Below are positions 15,986 to 24,700 of a stretch of 37,779 nt of DNA, in pieces; the first letter of the stretch is position 1; every line of letters starts with the position of its first letter. The position numbers and the translations under genes are program-made. Under the pieces are notes generated by a model. The model was not told where the DNA came from. It made no database searches and was given only the letters and a program-made list of their open reading frames with translations. This DNA is from an uncultured Oscillospiraceae bacterium (GTDB lineage Bacteria > Bacillota > Clostridia > Oscillospirales > Oscillospiraceae): contig CANQBA010000040.1 of assembly GCA_947589545.1 (NCBI GenBank), positions 1-37,779 of the forward strand, in the 5' to 3' direction.

Positions 15986-16541
15986 CTATTGCCCCTTTGA
16001 TTATTTGATTTATTAAACTTTGGTTTTGATTTTGTATTTCTAAAACAATATTTTTGCATCGTTGTGATACATCTAACGCCTTTGATAACAAATCTTGTTT
16101 TTTTCTTGAAATTACTGGTATTTCTAATTCTTGTATCCGCTTAATAGTTATAGCAGGCACGGTCATTGATTCTTGTTTTGTCATAATCTGACGCTGTCCG
16201 ATATCAGAATTGATATATAGTGCAAGATATTCTGGTGTTATATCAGAATTAGGCTGCAACATAACGACAAATACCCCACTGGTTGTAATTGCCTTAAACT
16301 GTTCATTAAAAACACATGCACAAAACACACCTCTATTGGTTACAAGTACCGAACCACGTTCCAAAATATGACGCTCGGAAACATGGGCAGACTTGATGTG
16401 AACAAAATCACCACCAAAGCCAGAGATCACATCCTTTGGTTGAATTACGGCTAACTTCCCATCTGCATCGTCTAAAATAGAGCTGCGAAAGGCGTACCCT
16501 GACTTTATTGTAGAAAAAGATCCTAACTTTTTATTTTCCAT
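15978..16541 (-). CDS. Half-size type I specificity protein (one recognition domain)
   Basis: 187 residues: a single TRD (LGSFSTIKSGYAFRSSILDD, later VLVTNRGVFCACVF and ITPEYLALYINSDIGQRQIM) and one conserved helix (ISRKKQDLLSKALDVSQRCK...NQSLINQIIKGA). It is half the length of a normal HsdS. Half-S proteins can dimerise to specify palindromic bipartite sites; that is family knowledge. It is the first gene of the operon, overlapping hsdM by 8 bp, while a full HsdS is encoded downstream. The promoter -10 lies seven bases before the ATG and there is no ribosome-binding site, so its mRNA is probably leaderless. Confidence 0.82.
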   Translation of the reverse strand: MENKKLGSFSTIKSGYAFRSSILDDADGKLAVIQPKDVISGFGGDFVHIKSAHVSERHILERGSVLVTNRGVFCACVFNEQFKAITTSGVFVVMLQPNSDITPEYLALYINSDIGQRQIMTKQESMTVPAITIKRIQELEIPVISRKKQDLLSKALDVSQRCKNIVLEIQNQNQSLINQIIKGAIDG

Positions 16542-16548
16542 GCTTTAT

Positions 16549-16577
16549 AATATAATCAGTCTAAAAATAAAAGTCAA
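16549..16577 (-). promoter_or_regulatory. Sigma70-like promoter of the type I RM operon, leaderless
   Basis: On the minus strand TTGACT (16572-16577), a 17-bp spacer and TATATT (16549-16554) form a near-consensus promoter. Only seven bases separate the -10 from the ATG at 16541, so transcription should begin at or next to the start codon. Confidence 0.75.
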
Positions 16578-16795
16578 CAAAAAAACACAATATTTATATA
16601 TTGCTAATTTTAATATTGGTTTTACAATATTAAAATACTAAACATTTTTAGCACAAAAAATATATACAGGGTCGTATAACATTGCATACACTAGCCCCAC
16701 CAAAGAAAAACCAATCTTATCAGGGAAATTATAAACTGCTGTTAATGATTTGTTTTAGGTGGTAAAAGGTAATCAATTATTACAAATGCTTTCAA

Positions 16796-17166
16796 CTAAA
16801 AATGTATAAAGACTACAAAAATAACTGTTGCATCTACAAACAATTTTGCTTGATAAGCAGCAAGCGTTATTCTTGTTGAACCCAATACATGAGAATCACT
16901 GGCAATATTGCGCATTTCAGAAACAGAGGACACGATTTTGTTTAATCCAGACAATAAATCCTTAATTCGTCTGTCTATATCTTTATTCCGATGCATATTA
17001 TATAATGCTTTAAATTGATCATAAAGCTGAACCACATTACCATTCTTAGGTGCATTTTGCCCTCGTTTTTCAATCGCCCATATTAAAGCTTCCTCTAAGT
17101 CTGTTCTGGCTTTTGTTATCGCACTGTCATAATAAGAAGCTTTAGTAAATTCGTATGCTTTAGACA
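16796..17166 (-). CDS. Abi-C-like (abortive infection C-terminal domain) protein
   Basis: A 123-residue protein. The end, LLSGLNKIVSSVSEMRNIAS followed by DSH, resembles the Abi C-terminal domain found at the tail of AbiJ-like and other defence proteins, where RN-x(n)-H is the conserved core. The frame is open to 17320, but that part runs through a tRNA-like scar and a terminator, so the internal ATG at 17166 is the better start; no ribosome-binding site is evident. Only the tail domain is present, so this may be a truncated gene or a small stand-alone version. It follows the type I operon's promoter region and has its own transcript. Confidence 0.5.
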
Positions 17167-17240
17167 TGGTATTATTTATATAATTTTTGTTTATGTTTAC
17201 ATGTTTTTTTATTAAATCGTTAGTGTTTTTATGGAGCATA

Positions 17241-17272
17241 AAAGAACATCTCGCGGAAACTCCACGAGATGT
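17241..17272 (-). terminator. Terminator next to a tRNA-like scar
   Basis: On the minus strand ACATCTCG pairs with CGAGATGT, extended by three more pairs across one mismatch, and a T-rich tract follows. Layout and sequence (shared AAAAGAACATC on the plus strand) match the tRNA-Ser terminator at 37660-37695. Confidence 0.55.
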
Positions 17273-17282
17273 ATAAATTTCC

Positions 17283-17312
17283 TGGCGGAGTTGTAAGATT
17301 TGACGGTGTTGG
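17283..17312 (-). pseudogene. Possible decayed tRNA 3' end
   Basis: Minus-strand sequence ends TCCGCCA at 17283, preceded by a CAAATCTTAC stretch resembling a decayed T-arm. The terminator begins 10 bp further on; in the intact tRNA-Ser at 37704 the equivalent gap is 8 bp. Only seven to eight bases match exactly, so this is tentative. Confidence 0.3.
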
Positions 17313-17391
17313 ATATCCAATATCTCAAAAATAAAATGGGAAATAATGGGAATTTTGCATCATTTTTAGAGTGCAAATTTTATGCATAAAC

Positions 17392-17431
17392 AATCCATAT
17401 GTCACTGGTTCGAGTCCAGTTGCCCGAGCCA
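17392..17431 (+). pseudogene. 3' remnant of tRNA-Asn, plus strand
   Basis: Forty bases carry the 3' anticodon arm (AATCC), T-arm ACTGG-TTCGAGT-CCAGT, acceptor TGCCCGA, discriminator G and encoded CCA ending at 17431. Nothing upstream forms the 5' half. It shares the acceptor and T-loop with the minus-strand remnant at 637-687 but differs in the stems, so they come from different tRNA-Asn copies or have drifted. Its terminator at 17438 follows directly. Confidence 0.75.
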
Positions 17432-17437
17432 CTATTT

Positions 17438-17465
17438 CCGCAGTTTTTTGCGGATTTTTTATTTT
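17438..17465 (+). terminator. Intrinsic terminator after tRNA-Asn remnant
   Basis: CCGCA pairs with TGCGG around a T-rich loop, followed by ATTTTTT. It begins six bases after the encoded CCA, as expected of a tRNA's own terminator. Confidence 0.75.
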
Positions 17466-17479
17466 CTTTCTCTAACGAA

Positions 17480-17506
17480 ATACCGCCCATCCTGGGCGGT
17501 ATTTTA
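17480..17506. terminator. Strong GC-rich stem-loop
   Basis: ATACCGCCC (17480-17488) pairs perfectly with GGGCGGTAT (17494-17502) around ATCCT, with TTTTAT after it on the plus strand. Probably terminates plus-strand transcription, or minus-strand transcription from the gene at 17682. Confidence 0.6.
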
Positions 17507-17681
17507 TAAAACATACCCTTGAACAACCTATAACAAACGAACCATTACGATAGTGTCTTGGCCGCAGTATTCATGCAGGTTCTGCATCATCTGATTTTGA
17601 TATCTTGAACATCACGAAACCTTTATTCTTCCCTTATAATAGTACCAAAGCAAATGATCAAAACCATTTTTGCTTATCTTG

Positions 17682-18365
17682 TTACCTGCTTTTTTTATAA
17701 TTTTCTCTATCGTTTCCGAATATACCGCATAGTCTTCCAGTTCTTGCTTTTTTTACATCAATTCCATAGTAATCGATATACAGTGGTAATGCGTTTTTTA
17801 ATATTGAGTCATATATCGAGTAATTGTCTTGCTCTTTCTTGCCCTCGAACAGATAAAAGCATGCATAGTGACAGAACTTGCTTGCAAACGACTTGTTTTC
17901 CCTGGGCCTTATGGTTGCACTGGTTTTCCTTGCTATTATTTCTACCAGTTTATATTTCGTGTCATGTGGGTCTTGTAGATAATGTAGTAGTTTTTCTAGT
18001 GGAATCCTGCATATTCTTTCTGTTATTTCATCACGTCCAACACCGTCTGCGTTCAGATGTGTGGAATTATCTCGATCTACAGCTATCACAGCATTTGCTA
18101 TGATGTTCTTATATATTTTTCTGTCCGTCATGTTTTTTTTAATGTAATCCCTTAACTGACACATCCAATATGCTGTTGAACCACCTTTGCCATTCTTGTC
18201 CGGCCCATACTCTTTGTTGCCGGAGTTTAAGTATGCAGCATCATTTTGAATCATAGCCTCAACCCTGGCCACATTCTTTTGGGTTATTTTTACAAGTCCC
18301 TTATTTTCTATGGTCTTGAGCATATATTTTTTTGCTATTTCTAGTTCATTTCCGATCTTATTCAT
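17682..18365 (-). CDS. Unknown protein divergent from the PLD-helicase gene
   Basis: A 227-residue soluble, basic protein. Recognisable patches are KITQKNVARVEAMIQND, a central ICRIPLEKLLHYLQDPHDTK, and SFASKFCHYACFYLF followed by YSIYDSILKNALPLYIDYYG. I recognise similar unnamed proteins from gut bacteria but no characterised family. The frame is open from a TTG at 18392; AAAGG six bases before the ATG at 18365 makes that the better start. It is transcribed away from the helicase-methylase pair across a shared 164-bp intergenic region, so common regulation or a role in that restriction system is possible, unproven. Confidence 0.6.
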   Translation of the reverse strand: MNKIGNELEIAKKYMLKTIENKGLVKITQKNVARVEAMIQNDAAYLNSGNKEYGPDKNGKGGSTAYWMCQLRDYIKKNMTDRKIYKNIIANAVIAVDRDNSTHLNADGVGRDEITERICRIPLEKLLHYLQDPHDTKYKLVEIIARKTSATIRPRENKSFASKFCHYACFYLFEGKKEQDNYSIYDSILKNALPLYIDYYGIDVKKARTGRLCGIFGNDRENYKKSR

Positions 18366-18529
18366 TGATTGCCTTTCCATTGATTGTGCCAATTATAATT
18401 CTTCATAGGAATAAAAGCAATCTGTATCAAGATTGTTTTTTGCTCATTTTTCTTATAAAAGTCTGGAATTTTTTCCATTCAATGGTATAGTAAAAAGGAT
18501 ATTTAATTCTAGACACAAATGGATATGAT

Positions 18530-21500
18530 ATGGCCGACACTGATTTCCGATTTTTCACGAATACTGATAGGGATTCTCTGCTTTCTCGATTTCAAACGAC
18601 ATTAAAAGATGCACGGTATTTTGATGTCCTGGTCGGGTATTTGCGTGCCAGTGGTTTTAACAATCTGTACAAGGCTTTTACTAAAATTGAAAAAATGAGG
18701 GTTTTGGTTGGTCTAAGTGCTGACCGTCAGGTTGTTTCCTTAGTCGAAGAATCTAATCCCCAGGGGCAACTAAGGTTGTCACGCCATGATTTGAAGCAAA
18801 ATTGTGCGGAGCATGTCAAAAAGGAATTTGAGAATTGCGAGGATTCCCCCGAAACCGAAGACTCTGTTGCCTCTTTGCGACAGATGATTAAGGACGGCAA
18901 ACTTGAAATTCGTGCGTTCCCAGAGCGGAACATTCATGCCAAGGTATATATCACCCGTTTCCCTGATGACGATCGTGATTTTGGCAGTGTCATTACTGGA
19001 TCTAGCAATTTTAGTGAAAACGGGTTAAAGGCAAACCATGAATTCAATGTTGAATTAAAAGATACGCCGGATGTAAAATTTGCCCTGGAACGCTTTGAGC
19101 AACTTTGGGAGCAAAGTGACGATATTACCAGTGAATACATCGATACAATCGACACGCAGACATGGCTAAACCCCAATATTACACCTTACGAAATCTATCT
19201 GAAGTTCCTGTACGAATATTTCAAGGAGGAAATCAATTTCGATAAGGAAGGTGGCTTTATGTTGCCAGATGGCTTTATGGAATTGGAATACCAGAAACAG
19301 GCTGTTACAGCGGCTAAAAAGATCCTGAATGCATATAACGGTGTATTCCTTGCGGACGTTGTTGGTTTAGGAAAAACATATATTACTGCGCTATTGTTGC
19401 AACAAATGCCTGCCGAACGTAAACTGATTATTTGCCCACCTGTCTTGATGGATGGTTGGAAGGCTGCTATTCGGGATTTTCGTGTTGGCGGTGCGGTCGT
19501 GGAATCTCTGGGCAAGCTGGATAAAATTGAAAAACAGGCTGAAAACTACGATATTATCGTGATTGACGAAGCCCACCGTTTCCGCAATGAAGTTACATTT
19601 GGCTTTGAAAAGCTACAGCAAATCTGTCAGGGCAAAAAGGTTGTTCTGGTTTCTGCTACGCCAATCAACAATAAATTTGATGATTTACTTTCCCTGATCA
19701 AGTTGTTTCAGCCAGTGAAACGCAGCACCATCCCTGGTGTAGTCAACTTGGAAGAATTCTTTAAGAGACAGTCTAGAAAACTAAATGGTCTGCAAAAAGG
19801 CACGCCTGAATATCGTGCTGCTGTTTCTGCTGCCTCTGCACAAATCAGAAACAAAGTTCTATCTCATCTTATGGTTCGCCGCACTAGAACCGAGATCAAA
19901 AAATACTTTGATAAAGACATTAAAAATCAGGGACTTCATTTCCCAGAAGCGGCCGATCCACGTCGTATTATTTACCAGTTTGATGAGCAGATCGACAATG
20001 TCTTTAATCAGACAATCGATTTGTTAAAGGAATTTTCATATTCCCGTTATACGCCACTGCTTTTCTTAAAGGAAAAACTTAGTGATTTTGCCGCACAACG
20101 TCAAAAGAATATTGGTGGCTTTATGAAGGGCATCCTTGTAAAACGTCTGGAAAGTAGTTTCTATGCATTTAAGCAGTCAACTGACAGGTTTGTCTTATCT
20201 TATGAACGCTTTATTGACATGTTCCAAAAAGGAACTGTGTACATCAGCAACAAGGTGAATGTTTATGACCTGCTGGACAACGACCAGGAAGACAAGCTCT
20301 TGAAGCTGGTTGAGGATGAAAAGGCGGAGATGTATTCTTCCGATCAGTTTAATGATGATTTTCTACCGGCTCTGCGAAGTGATCTGACCATACTGAGACA
20401 TATCCAAAAGTTATGGAAAGAGATTGATCAAGACCCAAAAGCGGATGAGTTTGTCCGCATGCTGAAAAAGGACAAGGACCTTGCCGGTAAGAAAGTTATC
20501 GTCTTTACGGAATCCAAGGAAACATCCGACATTGTGTACAAACGCCTGGCCAAGGAATTCAAGGGCCGTGTTATTCGCTATTCTAGTGAGGGTGGCGACT
20601 TTGATGGCCGAACGTTATCTACCGAAGATGCACGCCAGCGCATCAATGAAAACTTTGATCCACGTGAAAAAACACAGTCGGACGACATTGATATTTTGAT
20701 TACCACTGACGTGTTGGCTGAAGGTGTGAATCTGCATCGTTCTAATATCTTGGTCAATTATGATCTGCCTTGGAATCCAACCAGGGTTTTACAGCGTGTC
20801 GGTCGTGTAAATCGTGTTGGTTCATCGTTTGCTGAATACTTTGTCTATAACTGTTTCCCAACATCGGTATCAAATGATCACCTGCATTTAGAAGAAAACA
20901 TTATATCTAAAATCCAGGCATTCCACGATACCCTGGGCGAAGATGCTAAATATCTTTCCGAGGATGAGGAAATTGAAAGTCACGAACTGTCTGGTCGTGG
21001 TGCCAACTTCTATAAGAGATTGAACGATAAAAACGGCTTTGATGATGAAGATGAAAACGCAGAATCTGAACTTAAATACCTGAATATCATTCGTGATGTT
21101 CGTGACAAAGACCCTGCGTTGTTCGATAAAATCAAGCGTTTGCCTAAGAAAGCACGTACTGCATCTGTCAGCAAGAAAATGCCAAATGCTCTGATTAGTT
21201 TCTTCCGCCGTGGTGCTTTGAAAAAGTTTGTGTATTCAGATGCACTTAAATCCGAAGAAATTGATTTTATGACTGCGGCAAAAGCATTTGAATGCGGTAA
21301 AGATCAGGTAAAAAAATCCACTCCTGCAAATTTCTTTGATTTGCTGAAACGCAACAAAGCTTACCTTGATGGCTTGGATGTTGCAGAGGATCTAACCCCT
21401 GTTGCCAACTCCGGCCGTTCTAACGAGGCAAAATTACAAAAGGATGTGATGTTCTTATTGAGAGACACATCTCAGTACACTGAGGAGGACGAGGAATTCC

Positions 21501-21730
21501 TGCGTGAATTGTCTGAAGCTCTTGAAATGGGTTCTGTTCCTAAAAAGACCGTTCAAGAAGCAAAAAAGGCTCTGGATAAACAGAGATACATTTTGCTCGA
21601 GAATATTAAGGCTGTGCATTTCCTAAAATCTTGGTTCTCAAAATGTGTCTATTCGAGAAATAACACAGCCAATTATAATGTAAACGATGCACGTGAAATC
21701 ATCTTGTCAGAATACTTTTATGGGGAATAA
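18530..21730 (+). CDS. PLD nuclease - SNF2 helicase, restriction subunit
   Basis: 1066 residues. The N-terminus is a phospholipase-D-type nuclease half-site: HAKVYI (His135, Lys137) and GSSNFSENG (about 156-164). The SNF2 helicase follows with Walker A LADVVGLGKT (about 270-279), IDEAHRFRNE (about 343), VSATPINN (about 374), an inserted helical region, then lobe 2 with DVLAEGVNLH, NYDLPWNP and RVLQRVGRVNRVG (about 748-760). Three bases separate its stop from the methylase start, so both are co-translated. Together they resemble an ATP-dependent restriction enzyme in which a PLD nuclease replaces PD-(D/E)XK. With one HxK half-site the active nuclease is probably a dimer. The ribosome-binding site is weak. 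Confidence 0.88.
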   Translation: MADTDFRFFTNTDRDSLLSRFQTTLKDARYFDVLVGYLRASGFNNLYKAFTKIEKMRVLVGLSADRQVVSLVEESNPQGQLRLSRHDLKQNCAEHVKKEFENCEDSPETEDSVASLRQMIKDGKLEIRAFPERNIHAKVYITRFPDDDRDFGSVITGSSNFSENGLKANHEFNVELKDTPDVKFALERFEQLWEQSDDITSEYIDTIDTQTWLNPNITPYEIYLKFLYEYFKEEINFDKEGGFMLPDGFMELEYQKQAVTAAKKILNAYNGVFLADVVGLGKTYITALLLQQMPAERKLIICPPVLMDGWKAAIRDFRVGGAVVESLGKLDKIEKQAENYDIIVIDEAHRFRNEVTFGFEKLQQICQGKKVVLVSATPINNKFDDLLSLIKLFQPVKRSTIPGVVNLEEFFKRQSRKLNGLQKGTPEYRAAVSAASAQIRNKVLSHLMVRRTRTEIKKYFDKDIKNQGLHFPEAADPRRIIYQFDEQIDNVFNQTIDLLKEFSYSRYTPLLFLKEKLSDFAAQRQKNIGGFMKGILVKRLESSFYAFKQSTDRFVLSYERFIDMFQKGTVYISNKVNVYDLLDNDQEDKLLKLVEDEKAEMYSSDQFNDDFLPALRSDLTILRHIQKLWKEIDQDPKADEFVRMLKKDKDLAGKKVIVFTESKETSDIVYKRLAKEFKGRVIRYSSEGGDFDGRTLSTEDARQRINENFDPREKTQSDDIDILITTDVLAEGVNLHRSNILVNYDLPWNPTRVLQRVGRVNRVGSSFAEYFVYNCFPTSVSNDHLHLEENIISKIQAFHDTLGEDAKYLSEDEEIESHELSGRGANFYKRLNDKNGFDDEDENAESELKYLNIIRDVRDKDPALFDKIKRLPKKARTASVSKKMPNALISFFRRGALKKFVYSDALKSEEIDFMTAAKAFECGKDQVKKSTPANFFDLLKRNKAYLDGLDVAEDLTPVANSGRSNEAKLQKDVMFLLRDTSQYTEEDEEFLRELSEALEMGSVPKKTVQEAKKALDKQRYILLENIKAVHFLKSWFSKCVYSRNNTANYNVNDAREIILSEYFYGE

Positions 21731-21733
21731 GTT

Positions 21734-24700
21734 ATGAATATAGATGCTGCTAAAAATTTGGTTACCAAGGTTCTGAAGAACGCATACGATGAAGAAAACT
21801 TTCGTGAGTTAGTTCGTAATCTGTTTGACAACTACACCCCTCTTCAGGAACATCCTGTATCTGGTGCTTATATCTGGGACTCTTTCAAGGAGCATATCAT
21901 TTCCTATAAGAGACTGGCAAAATATGAGACGAACGGTCAAACGGTTGATGTCCTAGCAGTCTGTGTTCAGAATGGCAGCAAACTTGAGCATGCACGTACG
22001 ATGCTGCGTAATTTCATATCTAAATATCTGAACGCAGGTCGTGGAGGCAAACTCCGAGATGCGGCCTTGGTTGCGTTCTATGCCCCTGATTCGACCGATT
22101 GGCGGTTGTCTTTGGTCAAGATGGACTATAACTATGACGTAAACAAGCAGAAAATAGAGAATGTCTTTACGCCTGCACGACGTTATTCTTTCCTGGTCGG
22201 AACAAATGAACAGGTTCATACTGCCTGCAAGCAGTTCTTGGATGTTCTTGTTACTGGCGGCAACCCAACCCTGCATGAGTTAGAAAAGATATTCAGTATT
22301 GAAACCGTATCAAATGAGTTCTTTGAAAAGTATAAGGAACTGTTCCTACGTTTGACTGAATCCATCGATGAAATTCGCAAGAAAAACTCTGGGATAAACA
22401 TTGATTTTGAACTAAATAATATATCCACACAGCTTTTCTGTAAAAAACTATTGGGGCAGATTGTTTTCCTTTATTTCCTGCAGAAGAAAGGGTGGCTTGG
22501 CGTTGATAAAGATAAGCTTTGGGGAACTGGCAACAAGCAATTCTTGCGCTCTTTGTTTGATAAAGCTGCTGCGGATGGGAAGAATTATTTTGATGAATAT
22601 CTGGAACACCTATTCTATGAAGCTCTAGCAACAAAACGTCCTGACAGCTATTTTGAACGCTTGGGCTGCCGCATTCCATTCCTGAATGGAGGATTGTTTG
22701 AACCTATCCAGGGCTATAAGTGGGATGAATACAATATCATGATTCCTAACGATATTTTCTCAAATTCCAATCCTACCAAGGAAGGTGATATCGGTGATGG
22801 CATCTTGGATGTTTTTGATCGCTATAATTTCACAGTTCGTGAAGACGAAATGCTGGAAAAGGAAGTTGCTGTTGACCCTGAAATGCTTGGTAAGGTATTT
22901 GAAAACCTGCTTGAAGTCAATGATCGTAAATCCAAGGGTGCGTTCTATACCCCACGTGAAATCGTTCATTTTATGTGCCAAGAATCACTTATAAATTATC
23001 TTTATAACAAGGTTAATTGCGTTCAAAAAGAATTGGCTCAAGACCAACAGCCATCGTTCTGTGTATTCCCGAAACAACAGCTAACACTGGCAGAGGATAT
23101 TTGCGAAGAACGTGTCAGCAAGCAAGCCCTGTCTGACTTTATCCGCTATGGTGATATCTTTCGTGAACATGAACGTGCCTCTGGTAAAAACAATACAGGT
23201 ACGTATGAGCATAAAATTGCCCCAGAAATTAAGAAATACGCAGAGGAAATAGATCAGGCATTGGCGGATGTTCTTGTCTTGGATCCTGCCATTGGTTCCG
23301 GCGCATTCCCTGTGGGCATGATGAATGAGATTGTACGAGCAAGATTAAACCTGCTTGAGTATGGTTATATCTGTTGCGAAGGTGACATTCGCAACTCATA
23401 CACATATAAACGACATGCTATTGAACGTTCGCTGTATGGCGTGGACATAGAAGACTCTGCTGTTGAGATTGCAAAATTGCGTTTCTGGTTGTCTTTGATT
23501 GTTGATGAATACGAACCAAAATCAATCAACCCATTACCAAACTTGGATTATAAAATTCGCTGTGCCAACTCTTTGCTGCGCATCCAGGGGTCTTTATTCA
23601 ATGCCCAAGACATCGTGGATTTGGAACGCTGGAAGGATGAATTTGTACAGGAGTCGGATGGGCGCAAAAAGAAAGGGCTAAAAACAAAAATTGATGACGG
23701 GTTGTCAAAACTTGCAAAGGATGGTGAATTTGATTACAACATCTTCTTCTCTGAAGTTTTCCGCTCTAACGCAGGTTTTGATATTGTCATTGGGAATCCA
23801 CCTTACGTTCAATTGCAAAAAATGAAGAATGATATAATCAAGCGTGGTGTTCATGCTGGCAAATCATTCCAGGATCTCTATCGAGAACAAAATTTCAAGA
23901 CCTATGAGGCTACTGGCGACATATACTGCTTGTTCTATGAAAAAGGGTTATCATTATTGCGCAACCGTGGTGTTCTTTGTTACATAACATCTAGAACGTG
24001 GATGAAGAGTAATTTTGGAGAGCCTCTGAGAGACCTTTTTGTAAAGCACAACCCATTGTTGCTTGTTGACCTTGGTGCTGGTGTTTTCACAACTGCAACT
24101 GTTGATACTAACATACTACTTGTCGAGAAAAAAGGTTATGAAGGGAAAACGCTATCTTGCGACTATAAAGATCGTTCACAAGATATGAGCGTTTATATTC
24201 AACAATATGGCAGCGAGTTGAGTTTTACATCGGATGCTTGGGCGATACTTAACCTGTTGGAACTGTCTATAAAATCCAAAATAGAAAAATACGGAACCCC
24301 ATTAAGAGATTGGGACATATCTATAAACTATGGAATAAAAACAGGTTGTAATGATGCTTTCATTATTGATGGTGCAAAACGAGCAGAACTGATTGCAGCG
24401 GACCCAAAATCTGACGAGATTATACGACCGATTTTGCGTGGCAGGGATATCAAAAGATATGGATATGATTTTGCAGATTTATGGTTGATCAATATTGAAT
24501 GCGGTTCAACAAATGCCAATCGTAGCACCTTAGAACCAGAAGAATATATCAAGACTTCATATCCTGCAATATACGAACATTTTATTGATATTGCAAATAG
24601 ACCAACTAGGGGTAAAGGTCTTAAAGGTCGTGATGATATGGGGGATTACTGGTGGGAGTTGCGTAGTTGTGCATATACGAACGATTTTTCTAAACAAAAA

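Larger units (their letters stand above)
17167..17681. other. Junction between two islands
   Basis: No gene was found here. The stretch holds a minus-strand terminator (17241-17272), a tRNA-like 3' end (17283 on), a plus-strand tRNA-Asn 3' remnant (17392-17431) and two further terminators (17438-17465 and 17480-17506). It looks like a boundary where two insertions meet. Confidence 0.6.

Noticed and set aside
17167-17320. N-terminal extension of the Abi-C-like protein to 17320.
   Set aside because: It would be encoded by the terminator and tRNA-like scar and has an unlikely composition. The ATG at 17166 is more plausible.
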